This document shows, one piece after another, positions 20,601 through 30,600 of a DNA stretch of 64,000 bases. Origin of the DNA: Xenorhabdus yunnanensis (GTDB lineage: Bacteria > Pseudomonadota > Gammaproteobacteria > Enterobacterales > Enterobacteriaceae); assembly GCF_028598805.1 (NCBI RefSeq), contig NZ_JAQRFI010000004.1, forward strand, positions 62,001 through 126,000. The letters run 5' to 3'. The notes under the pieces were generated by a model. That model was given only the letters and a program-made list of their open reading frames with translations. It was not told the origin of the DNA and searched no databases. Both the position numbers and the translations under genes were made by a program. Each line of letters begins with the position of its first letter. The first letter of the stretch is position 1.

Positions 20601-23600
20601 GATCTGGGACGCTGGCTGCCCAATGGCACCATTGAATATCTGGGACGCAACGATTTTCAGGTCAAGATACGTGGCTTCCGCATTGAATTGGGCGAAATTG
20701 AAACCCAGTTGGCGGCATGTGAAGGTGTCAGCGACGCCGTCGTCATTGCCCGCGAAGAAGGCATGGGTGACAAGCGTCTGGTCGCTTACCTCATTCCACA
20801 ATCAGGCGTTACACTCAACCCTGCCCATCTGCGTGAGCAACTGAGCACCAGCCTGATGGAACATATGCTGCCCAGTGCATTTGTGATTCTGGATGCTTTC
20901 CCACTATCCGCCAACGGCAAACTGGATCGCAAAGCCCTGCCGGCACCGGATCAGTCGGCCATCGTCAGCCGCGAATATGAAGCGCCACAAGGAGAAACCG
21001 AGCAAAAACTGGCGACAGTCTGGCAATCCCTGCTGGGCTTGGAACAGGTAGGGCGCCATGACAACTTCTTTGAACTGGGCGGACATTCATTGCTGGTGGT
21101 CAATTTGATTGAGGAACTGCGCCAGCACGATCTATTCCTTGATGTCAGCACAGTCTTCTCTGCACCAACACTGGCAGCTATGAGCGCGCGTTTAAATCAG
21201 AATGCGGCTCAAGGCGTTACCGAACTGACTGTTCCGCCAAACCTGATCCACGAAGATAGCCAAACTATTACACCAGACATGCTGCCACTGGTAGAATTGA
21301 CACAAAACCAGATCGAGCAGATTGTAAACCTCGTTCCTGAAGGGGTTGCCAATATTCAGGACATCTATCCTCTGGGACCATTGCAGGCGGGCATCCTGTT
21401 TCACCATTTGCTGGAAACAGAAGGCGATATTTATCTGGACAGTCAGCTCATGGCATTTGACAGCCGGACTCGTCTGGATACTTTCTTGAACGTGCTTCAA
21501 CAAGTGATTGACCGACACGATATCCTGCGCAGTGCTGTGTACTGGCAAGAACTGCCGGAACCTGTTCAGGTCGTTTATCGTCGTGCGCCGTTGCCGATTA
21601 TTGAACTCAAGCTGTCAGCACAAGAAAGCGCAGAAACACAATTACGCCGTCTCACTGATCCTCGCACGGTACGGATAGTGATCACCAAAGCCCCACTTCT
21701 GACGGCACATATTGCTCAAGATCCTGAGTCTGGACAATGGTTGCTCTCCTTACTGCACCACCACTTAGTTTGTGACCACATTTCATTAGGAATGATCTTC
21801 AATGAAATTCAGGCTCTGATATTGGGAGAAAATGACAGTCTGCCGGCTCCCCTGCCTTACCGTAATTTCATCGCCCAAACCCGCAGCGTGCCGCTGGAAG
21901 TTCATCAAACCTATTTCCGCGAACAGCTCGGGGATGTCGATGAGCCAACCCTGCCGTTTGGATTACTTGATGTACAAGGCAGTAATCGTGATGAAATCAG
22001 TCTCAACGAAAGTGAGTTCGATGAAAGCCATATCAATGCAAATATTCATGCAATAGTAGAAAATACCGTCACACTGGATAGCGAACTCGCCCACAATCTG
22101 CGTAATTGCGCCCGTCAATTGGGCATGAGTTCTGCTGTACTGTTCCATGTCGCATGGGCACAAGTATTGGCCCGATGCAGCGGACGGGATGATGTCGTAT
22201 TTGGTACGGTTCTGCTGGGACGTTTACAGGGCGGTGTTGGGGCTTCCGAAGTGCTCGGTATGTTTATCAATACCCTGCCTATCCGTGTTCGGCTACAGGC
22301 CCGCACCGTCAAAGAAGCTGTACAACAAACCCATCAGCAACTCAGTGAATTACTCGCTCACGAGCAGGCATCACTGGCTGTTGCCCAGCGTTGCAGTGGC
22401 ATTCAGGCACCATTACCGCTGTTTAACAGCCTGCTGAACTTCCGCCATAGCCCACACAATGAGTCTCAAGCTGAATCGCTGGCTTGGGAAGGCATGCAGA
22501 TACTCAGTGGCGAAGAACGCAGTAACTATCCGCTGTCGCTGGATATTGATGATTTTGACGATGGATTTGCGCTCACCGCACAGTGCAGTCAGCAGATTAA
22601 TCCGGCGCGTATCAATGCCTATATGGATATGGCTTTAAAAGGAATTGTCGCAGCCCTGCAACATGCACCGGAGCAGAAAATTGAATCGCTCGATATTCTG
22701 TCTCCAGAAGAACGCACTCAATTACTGGAAACATTTAACGATACCGCTGTCGAACATCCGCAAGATGTCTTAATCCACCAGTTGCTTGAACAGCAAGTGG
22801 AACGGATACCGGATGCCACCGCGTTGGTGTTTGGGGACAGCCAATTGAGTTATGCCGAACTGAACCACCACGCCAATCAACTGGCACATCAGCTCATTGC
22901 ATCCGGCGTCCGCCCTGATGATCGCGTAGCCATTTGTGTCGACCGCAGTCTGGATATGATCATTGGCATGTACGGTATCCTCAAGGCTGGTGCGGGTTAT
23001 ATTCCGCTCGATCCTGAATACCCTGCCGAACGACTGGCTTACCAGCTATCGGACAGCCAGCCTGCGCTATTGCTGACTCAGACGAACTTACAAGAACTTT
23101 TGCCAACACAAGGCATGCCTGTCTGGTTGCTGGATGATGAAACTCACCGCATTAATGTGGCAAAACAGCCCGACCATAACCCTGATGCCAGCCAAATAGG
23201 TCTCCAGCCACATCATCTGGCCTATATCATCTATACTTCCGGCTCAACCGGACAACCTAAAGGGGTCATGCTGGAGCACCGCAATGTGGTGAATTTTATT
23301 CATGCCCAGCACCAGACCAGTGAGCCTGAATTGGGTGATCGCATCCTGCAATTTGCGACCGTGGCATTTGATACTTCGGTATCTGATATTTTCCCTACCC
23401 TTGCATCGGGAGCCACACTGGTTCTGCGCCCGCCTCATATCAGAGTACCGGACGCAACCTTTGTCACCTTCTTGCGCGAGCAGAAGATCACCATCATGGA
23501 TATGCCAACTGCCTTCTGGCACCACTGGGTACAGGAGATGATGGCGGGTCGCAGTGGTTTCAGCCCCTATCTGCATACCATCATTGTGGGTGGTGAGAAA

Positions 23601-24665
23601 GCGGAGCATCGTCATTTAATGAGCTGGCTGTCCAGCCCGGAAACCCACTCCTGCCGTTGGGTCAACTCCTATGGCCCGACTGAAACAACGGTTATTGTCA
23701 CCACACTGACGGTAGATGACAGGCAGGTTCCGTATACCAATGACAACATTCCGATTGGTCGCCCGTTGCCCAATACCCGTATCTATATTTTGGATACCCT
23801 CGGTCAGCCTGTCCCCGTCGGTGTCAGTGGTGAAATTCACATCGGTGGTTTGGGTGTTGCACGGGGTTATCTGAATAAGCCGGAGATGACAGAAGAAAAA
23901 TTTATTTCTGATCCATTCAGCGAACAAACAGATGCCCGTATGTATAAAACGGGGGATCTGGGACGCTGGCTGCCAAACGGCATGATTGAATATCTGGGAC
24001 GCAACGATTTTCAGGTCAAGATACGTGGCTTCCGCATTGAGCTGGGAGAAATTGAGGCACAACTGGCCGCCTGTGAAGGCGTCAGGGATGCCGTGGTGAT
24101 CGCCCGCGAAGAAGAAACCGGGGACAAACGTCTGGTGGCGTATGTCATACCACAATCCGACTTTACGCCCGATGCCAACAGCCTGCGCGAACAACTGAAT
24201 ACCCATCTGGCCAGCTATATGGTGCCCAACGCGTTTGTCATGCTGGAATCCTTCCCGCTGACCGGAAGTGGCAAATTAGATCGCAAAGCACTGCCAGCGC
24301 CGGATCGTTCAGCCATCGCCAGCCGTGAATACGAAGCACCTCAAGGTGAAATCGAACAGCAGATCGCCGCCATCCTACAAGGCTTATTGGGGTTAGAACA
24401 AATAGGACGCCATGACAGCTTCTTTGATTTAGGAGGAAATTCCTTATCAATCATTCAGTTAATGGCAAGATTGCGTGATGAATTCCATCTTGAAGTGTCC
24501 ATCCAAGACATATTTGCTCATCCAGAACTTTCTGAACTCGCTGAGCTTATCGCGTCAAGACAGATCGAAACCTTTTTCGCACAAGAAGATATCGAATCGC
24601 TGCAAAAAGAATTGGAGCACTTGTCTGAAGATGAACTGCGTGCCCTGCTAAATGGAGATAATTAA
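14640..24665 (+). CDS. paxB: NRPS, three modules: C-A-T, C-A-T, C/E-A-T (PaxB)
   Basis: 3341-residue synthetase. Module 2: C domain HHIISDG at 185, A3 at 667, carrier Ser1069. Module 3: HHMISDG at 1265, A3 at 1747, carrier Ser2150. Module 4 opens with a condensation domain of the dual C/E class: MLPLVELTQ at 2214, then HHLLETEGD at 2255, which fits the extended HH[I/L]xxxxGD signature, and HHLVCDH near 2374; then A3 at 2865 and carrier Ser3268 in DLGGNSLS. The three A codes are DTSDIGSVTK, DTSDIGSVIK and DTSDIGSVIK; the Asp at code position 4 suits a basic side chain, so lysine is predicted. The dual domain should convert the residue of module 3 to D before condensation. The charged C-terminal helix looks like a docking segment for PaxC. 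Start chosen at ATG 14640, six codons inside the longest frame. Confidence 0.9.
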   Translation: MNNNELSSLPLAERRRLLELAKSAKLTRQSTQKAEITPQARAQSSDNGSGVPLSWTQQRLWFLAQLDPAAQTAYHMSVGLNLQGKLNLKALQAALDRIVARHEILRTTIVTVEDEAQQIISNTDCGFPLIQEDFSQLSSSERQAAIEKAAYLEANHPFDFVNGPLARGRLLKLAEEQHILLLTQHHIISDGWSVSVFMQELSTLYHAFSQGQPDPMPALTIQYADYVLWQKNWLQGEVLEKQVNFWRNTLQDAPTLLELPTDRPRPAKQSYIGGRVNIALSPTLQAGLKDLSQRHGTTLFMTLLAGWATLLSRISGQDDIVIGTPVANRQQPELAPLIGFFANTLALRVQLHDNPSVSELLAQVKKQAINAFAHQNMPFEQLVETLQPPRSLSHSPIFQVMLATNNTPGQRHFELPGLVLEERPLIRDSSYFDLTLTLDETENGLVGDLEYASDLFDHTTIERIVNHLNILLAAMVADDNQRVAELPLMAPQQSKQLLVDFNDTALTYPQDKLIHQLFEQQAELMPEAIALVYQDTQLSYAELNQRANQLAHSMIAFGIHPDDRVALCVGRGLDMIIGMLGILKAGAGYIPLDPEYPAERLAYQLSDSIPRLLLTQQHLQATLPVTKVPVWLLDDENHLNTVAQQPTHNPDASQLGLLPHHLAYIIYTSGSTGLPKGVMLEHRNVVNFIHAQHQISQPQPEDRILQFATMAFDTSVSDIFPTLAAGATLVLRPAHIRVPDAEFIDFLNQQKITIIDVPTAFWHQWVQEMKADRTGFSPYLNTVIVGGEKAEYRHLVSWQSLPDTQFCRWINSYGPTETTVTATNLILGDNAYSITDTIPIGHPNANTQIYILDTFWQPVPIGVSGEMYIGGDGVARGYLNRPELTAERFVPDPFSKEPDARMYKSGDLGRWLPDGNIEYLGRNDFQVKIRGFRIELGEIEAQLAICDGVKDVVVIAREEATGDKRLVAYLIPQPDVTLIPSHLREQLTIHLMEHMIPSAFVILDTFPLTGSGKLDRKALPAPDRTAIASREYEAPQGEIEQKLAEVWQSLLGLEQVGRHDNFFELGGHSLLTVQMASRLRQVFNTKLDLQDLFTRPILSDLAQSLSTASHALSSHQPTQQVILPVSRQQALPLSWAQQRLWFLAQLDSAAQTAYHISGGLRLKGQLNLNALQATLDRIVARHEILRTTIKMVEGTARQIIADADRGFNLTIKDFSLLTEAEKQAAIDEAAQFETNHPFDFALEPLIRGQLLKLTHDEHVLLLTQHHMISDGWSLNVLIYELTTLYRAFIQGQDDPLPALTVQYADYALWQRQWLQGELLEKQVNFWREALQGAPALLELPTDRARPAVQSYRGDQVTFTLSPELSDGLKALSQRHSSTLFMTLLAAWSVLLARISGQQDIIIGTPVANRQHSELEPLIGFFANTLALRVKLEDNSTVSSLLAQVKAHALEAYVHQDLPFEQLVEALQPPRSLSHSPIFQVMLALDNTPIQQTLELSDLVLDELPSTRNSTHFDLSLSMNDTDNGLVGELEYASDLFDRASIERLASYLQTLLTAMVEDDSLRVEDLPLLQAQQRNQLLVDFNDTALVYPQELLIHQLFEQQAEQTPDAIALVFGDSQLSYDELNRHANQLAHHLIASGVLPDDRIAICADRSLDMIIGMYGILKAGAGYIPLDPEYPAERLAYQLSDSKPALLLTQHHLQARLPVQDIPVLLLDDNNHRNAVAQQHSHNPDAHKMGLQPHHLAYIIYTSGSTGQPKGVMLEHRNVVNFIHAQHQTSEPQPGDRILQFATVAFDTSVSDIFPTLASGATLVLRPPHVRIPDMTFVAFLREQKITIMDMPTAFWHHWVQEMIAGRSGFSPYLHTIIVGGEKAEYRHLMNWLSSPETQSCRWINSYGPTETTVIATTLKLDSKNPLHLESVIPIGYPLPNTRIYILDTHGQPVPIGVSGEIHIGGAGIARGYLNRPDLTAEKFVTDPFSEQADARMYKTGDLGRWLPNGTIEYLGRNDFQVKIRGFRIELGEIETQLAACEGVSDAVVIAREEGMGDKRLVAYLIPQSGVTLNPAHLREQLSTSLMEHMLPSAFVILDAFPLSANGKLDRKALPAPDQSAIVSREYEAPQGETEQKLATVWQSLLGLEQVGRHDNFFELGGHSLLVVNLIEELRQHDLFLDVSTVFSAPTLAAMSARLNQNAAQGVTELTVPPNLIHEDSQTITPDMLPLVELTQNQIEQIVNLVPEGVANIQDIYPLGPLQAGILFHHLLETEGDIYLDSQLMAFDSRTRLDTFLNVLQQVIDRHDILRSAVYWQELPEPVQVVYRRAPLPIIELKLSAQESAETQLRRLTDPRTVRIVITKAPLLTAHIAQDPESGQWLLSLLHHHLVCDHISLGMIFNEIQALILGENDSLPAPLPYRNFIAQTRSVPLEVHQTYFREQLGDVDEPTLPFGLLDVQGSNRDEISLNESEFDESHINANIHAIVENTVTLDSELAHNLRNCARQLGMSSAVLFHVAWAQVLARCSGRDDVVFGTVLLGRLQGGVGASEVLGMFINTLPIRVRLQARTVKEAVQQTHQQLSELLAHEQASLAVAQRCSGIQAPLPLFNSLLNFRHSPHNESQAESLAWEGMQILSGEERSNYPLSLDIDDFDDGFALTAQCSQQINPARINAYMDMALKGIVAALQHAPEQKIESLDILSPEERTQLLETFNDTAVEHPQDVLIHQLLEQQVERIPDATALVFGDSQLSYAELNHHANQLAHQLIASGVRPDDRVAICVDRSLDMIIGMYGILKAGAGYIPLDPEYPAERLAYQLSDSQPALLLTQTNLQELLPTQGMPVWLLDDETHRINVAKQPDHNPDASQIGLQPHHLAYIIYTSGSTGQPKGVMLEHRNVVNFIHAQHQTSEPELGDRILQFATVAFDTSVSDIFPTLASGATLVLRPPHIRVPDATFVTFLREQKITIMDMPTAFWHHWVQEMMAGRSGFSPYLHTIIVGGEKAEHRHLMSWLSSPETHSCRWVNSYGPTETTVIVTTLTVDDRQVPYTNDNIPIGRPLPNTRIYILDTLGQPVPVGVSGEIHIGGLGVARGYLNKPEMTEEKFISDPFSEQTDARMYKTGDLGRWLPNGMIEYLGRNDFQVKIRGFRIELGEIEAQLAACEGVRDAVVIAREEETGDKRLVAYVIPQSDFTPDANSLREQLNTHLASYMVPNAFVMLESFPLTGSGKLDRKALPAPDRSAIASREYEAPQGEIEQQIAAILQGLLGLEQIGRHDSFFDLGGNSLSIIQLMARLRDEFHLEVSIQDIFAHPELSELAELIASRQIETFFAQEDIESLQKELEHLSEDELRALLNGDN

Positions 24666-24669
24666 TTAA

Positions 24670-27600
24670 ATGAGTAACAAAGAACTAAGCCTACTTGAAT
24701 TAAGACAAGCGGTGCTCCAGAAAAAAATTAACGAACGCATCAAAAATAGTCAGATTGGGGAAAAAGGGCAAATTGGGGACAAAAGGCAAATTGTACCGAG
24801 AAGCACTGACCGGCAAACTCTCCCCCTATCTTGGGCACAGCAGCGATTGTGGTTCTTGGCGCAGTTAGATCCGGCAGCACAAACGGCATACCACATTCCG
24901 GGGGGCCTGCGTCTGCAAGGCTATTTGAATCTGGATGCCCTGCAAACAGCGCTGGACAGAATTGTCGCTCGTCATGAAATTCTGCGTACTAACATCAAGG
25001 TGGTAGAAGGCCAGGCCCTGCAAATCATTGGCGATCCAAATAACGGCTTCTCTCTGGCAGTGGAAGATTTCAGCCATTTATCTGCGGAAGAGCAACAAAC
25101 CATTATTGGTGAAACAGTCCAGCATGAAACCAGTCAGCCATTTAATTTTGCACAAGGCCCCCTCATCAGGGGCCGTATGCTGCGGCTGGCGAAAAATGAA
25201 CATATCCTGCTATTAACCCAGCATCATATTATTTCCGATGGCTGGTCTCTCAATATCCTGATGCACGAACTTTCCACGCTTTATCATGCATTCAGTAAAG
25301 GGCAGAATGATCCCCTGCCCGCCCTGACACTCCAGTATGCTGACTATGCTCTCTGGCAAAGAGAGTGGTTGCAGGGAGAAACGCTGGAAAAACAAGTGAA
25401 TTTCTGGCGTGATGCGTTACAGGGTGCTCCCGCACTTTTGGAACTGCCGACTGACAGGCCACGTCCAGAGAAACAAAGTTACGCGGGAGGGCATGTTGAT
25501 ATCGTCCTGCCAATAGAATTAAGTGCCGGATTAAAACGCCTCAGCCAACGCCACGGGACAACATTGTTTATGACCCTGATGGCGGGATGGGCCACTTTGC
25601 TTTCCCGCCTCAGTGGACAGAAGGACTTGGTGATAGGTACACCAGTAGCCAATCGGCAATACCGCGAATTGGAGCCGCTGATTGGATTTTTTGTCAACAC
25701 ACTGGCTCTGCGGGTTCAATTAGATGACAATCCAACGGTCAGCACTTTGCTGGCCCGGATTAAAACCCATGCCCTGAAAGCTTATGAACATCAAGATCTG
25801 CCATTCGAACAGTTGGTCGAAGCACTGAAACCACCGCGCAGTCTCAGCCATAGCCCGATTTTTCAGGTCATGATGTCAGTGGATAATACGCCGGGACAAC
25901 AAAGTATAGAGTTGCCGGATGCCACTATCAGTGAAATCAACCTGATCGAAAACAGCTCACATTTCGATCTGACCCTCTCCATGAATGATACTGAAAATGG
26001 CATAGTGGGCGATTTAGAATATTCCAGTGATCTGTTTGATCATGCCAGCGTGGAACGCATTGTCAGTTACCTGCTAACCCTTCTGACTGCGATGGTTAAG
26101 GATGATTCGCAATTAGTGGAAAGTTTGCCACTATTGCAACCACAACAACGCACTCAAGTATTGGTGGATTTCAATGATACGGCTTTCCCTCATACACAAA
26201 TATTTCCGCATACACAAGCAATTCCGTATACACAAGCAATTCCGTATACACAAGCATTCCTGATCCACCAACTGTTTGAACAGCAAGTAGAGAAAACCCC
26301 GGATGCAGTCGCGTTAGTGTTTGGCGAGAACCAGCTAAGTTATGCGGAACTGAACCAGCATGCCAACCAGTTGGCTCATCAGTTAATTGCGTCCGGCGTG
26401 CGCCCTGATGATCCTATTGCAATCTGTGCTGATCGCAGTCTGGATATGATTATTGGCATGTACGGTATCCTCAAGGCGGGTGCTGGCTATATTCCACTTG
26501 ATCCGGAATACCCTGCCGAACGTTTGGCCTACCAGTTGTCGGACAGCAAACCGGTGTTATTGCTGACTCAGCAACATTTACAAGCACGCTTGCCAATACA
26601 GGACACCCTTGTCTGGCTGCTGGATGATCAAAATAATCGGGATAGCGTGGCAAAACAGCCAGACCATAATCCTGACGCCAACCAATTGGGACTTAAGCCG
26701 CACCATCTGGCTTATATCATCTACACTTCCGGCTCTACCGGAATGCCTAAAGGCGTGATGCTGGAACACCGCAATGTGGTGAATTTTATTCACGCCCAGC
26801 ACCAAACCAGCGAACCTAAATTGGGTGATCGCATCCTGCAATTTGCGACCGTGGCATTCGATACCTCAGTGTCTGATATTTTCCCTACCCTTGCATCGGG
26901 AGCGACACTGGTTCTGCGTCCGCCTCATGTCAGAATACCGGATATTACTTTTGTCAACTTCTTGCGCGAGCAGAAGATCACCATCATGGATATGCCAACC
27001 GCCTTCTGGCACCACTGGGTACAGGAGATGATGGCGGGTCGCAGTGGTTTCAGCCCCTATCTGCATACCATCATTGTCGGCGGTGAAAAAGCAGAATACC
27101 GCCATTTAATGAATTGGCTGTCCAGTCCGGAAACCCAATCCTGCCGCTGGATTAACTCTTATGGCCCGACGGAAACCACCGTTATTGCCACGACATTGAA
27201 GCTGGACAGCAAAAATCCACTGCACTTCGAAGGTGTCATCCCGATTGGTTATCCATTGCTCAATACCCGAATTTATATTCTGGATACCCACGGCCAGCCC
27301 GTTCCTATCGGTGTCAGTGGCGAAATCCATATTGCCGGCGCAGGTGTTGCCCGTGGTTACCTGAACCGCGCCGATTTGACAGCAGAGAAATTTGTTGCTG
27401 ACCCGTTCAACAGATCATCAGATGCGCGCATGTATAAAACCGGCGATCTGGGGCGCTGGCTGCCCAATGGCATGATTGAGTATATGGGGCGCAACGATTT
27501 TCAGGTCAAGATACGCGGCTTCCGCATTGAATTGGGAGAAATTGAGACGCAACTGGCAGCCTGCGAAGGTGTCAGCGATGCCGTGGTCATCGCCCGTGAA

Positions 27601-30600
27601 GAAGGTATAGGTGACAAACGTCTGGTCGCTTATCTGATCCCACAAACGGGGGTTACACTCAGCCCTGCTGAATTACGTAAGCAACTGAGTACCCGATTGA
27701 TGGATCATATGCTGCCCAGTGCATTTGTCATACTGGATGCCTTTCCGATGTCCGCTAACGGCAAACTGGATCGCAAAGCGCTGCCGGTTCCTGATCATTC
27801 TGCTATCGTCAGCCGTGAATACGAAGCACCCCAAGGAGAAACTGAACAGAAACTGGCAGAAGTCTGGCAATCCCTGCTGAATTTGGAACAAGTCGGGCGC
27901 CAAGACAATTTCTTTGAGCTGGGCGGACATTCATTGCTGGTGGTCAACCTGATTGAACAACTACGCCAACACGATTTGTCCCTTGATGTCAGTGCGGTAT
28001 TCTCTGCACCCACATTATCCGCAATGAGTGCACTCATCAGCCATAATAGCGATCAAACCACCCCCATACAGGAAGTTCCACCTAACCTGATTAAAGAAGA
28101 CAGTACTGTTATTACGCCAGATATGTTGCCGCTGGTGGAATTGACTCAAAACCAGATAGACCAGATTGTTTCCCATGTAACAGGCGGTATCCCCAACGTT
28201 CAGGACATTTATCCATTGGGGCCATTGCAGGAAGGCATTCTATTCCACCATTTGCTGGAAACTGAAGGTGATCTCTATCTGGATAACCATCTGATGATTT
28301 TCGACAGCCGGACACGATTGGATAATTTCTTGCAAACACTCCAGCAAGTCATCGATCGACACGATATTCTGCGTAGTGCTGTTTATTGGAAAGAGCTTCT
28401 TAAACCAGTGCAGGTTGTCTATCGCCATGCTCCGCTGCCAATTATTGAACTCGCGTTATTATCTGAAACATCAGCATCTGAAACATCGGCATCAGAATCC
28501 CCGGAAGCACAATTACGTCGCCTCACCGATCCCCGTTCAATACGGATGGATATTACCAAAGCACCACTGCTGGCGGCTCATATTGCGAAAGATCCATCTT
28601 CTGACAAATGGCTGCTTTCCTTGCAATATCATCATTTAGTTTGTGATCACATATCACTGGATATGATTTTCGGCGAAATACAAACCCTGCTTTTGGGGGA
28701 AAGCAAAAATCTGCCAATACCACTGCCTTACCGAAACTTTATCGCGCAGATCCGCAATGTGCCGTTGGAAGTTCATCAAAACTATTTCCGCGAATTATTG
28801 GGGGACGTGGAAGAACCTACCTTGCCATTCGGGTTACTTGATGTACAAGGTAGCAGCCTCCATGAAATAGAGGAAAACGTCTTCACGCTGGATAGCAAAC
28901 TGGCTCACGATCTCCGCGATTGCGCCCGTCAGTTGGGCATGAGTTCTGCCGTACTGTTCCATGTCGCGTGGGCACAAGTACTGGCGCGATGCAGTGGACG
29001 AGACGATGTCGTATTCGGCACGGTTCTATTGGGTCGGTTACAGGGTGGGATCGGTGCTTCCGAAGTGCTCGGTATGTTTATCAATACCTTGCCTATCCGC
29101 GTTAAATTGCAGACACGTACCGTTAAACAGGCGGTACAGGAAACTTATCAGCAGTTAAGTACACTTCTGGAACATGAGCAGGCACCTCTGGCCGTTGCGC
29201 AACGTTGCAGTGGTATTCAGGCACCATTGCCACTGTTTAACAGTCTGCTTAACTTCCGCCATAATTCGCGTGAAGATGAACAAGCAGCCTCAATTGCCTG
29301 GGAAGGCATTGACGAACTGGAAAGTGAAGAGCGCAGTAACTATCCATTGGCACTGGATGTGGACGATTTTGATGATGGATTTTCACTTACTGCACAATGC
29401 AGCCAGCAAATTAATCCGGGGCGTATCAATGCCTATATGAATACAGCTCTGGAAGGAATTGTCGCTGCCCTGCAACATGCACCTGAACAGGCCATTGAGT
29501 CAATCGACATTTTGTCACTGACTGAACGCACTCAATTGCTGGAAACGTTTAATGATACCGCCGTCGATCATCCGCAAAACGTCTTAATTCACCAACTGTT
29601 CGAACAGCAGGCAGAGAGCACACCAGATGCCATCGCGTTGGTATTTGGCGAAAACGAACTGAGCTATGCCGAACTGAACCACCACGCCAACCAATTGGCC
29701 CATCAGCTCATTACATCCGGCGTGCGTCCAGATGATCGCGTGGCAATTTGTGTCGACCGCAGTCTGGATATGATCATTGGTATGTACGGAATTCTCAAAG
29801 CCGGTGCGGGATATGTTCCGCTCGATCCAGAATATCCTGTCGAACGTCTGGCCTATCAACTGTCGGACAGCAAGCCAGCATTACTGCTCACTCAGCAACA
29901 TTTGCAGGGGCTTTTGCCAACACACAACATATCCATTTGGTTACTGGATGATGAAGGTCACCGGAATAACTTGGCAAAACAACCAGCTCATAATCCGGAT
30001 GTTCACCAACTGGGTCTTGAGCCGCACCATCTGGCTTATATCATCTATACCTCCGGCTCTACCGGAATGCCTAAAGGCGTGATGCTGGAACACCGTAATG
30101 TGGTGAACTTTATCCATGCCCAACGCCAGACCAGCGAACCCAAATTAGGTGATCGCATCCTACAATTTGCGACCGTGGCATTTGATACCTCTGTGTCTGA
30201 TATTTTCCCTACCCTTGCATCGGGTGCGACACTGGTTCTGCGTCCGCCTCATGTCAGAATACCGGATATCACTTTTGTCACTTTCCTGCGTGAGCAGAAA
30301 ATAACCATCATGGATATGCCAACCGCCTTCTGGCACCATTGGGTGCAGGAAATGATGGAGGGTCGCAGTGGTTTCAGCCCTTACCTGCATACCATCATTG
30401 TGGGCGGCGAGAAAGCCGAATACCGCCATTTAATGAGTTGGCTGTCCAGCCCGGAAACGCAATCCTGCCGTTGGATCAACACCTACGGCCCGACTGAGAC
30501 AACGGTCATTGTCACCACACTGACGGTAGATGACAGACAGGCTTCGTATATCAACGACAATATTCCGATTGGCCGCCCGTTGCCCAATACCCGGATTTAT

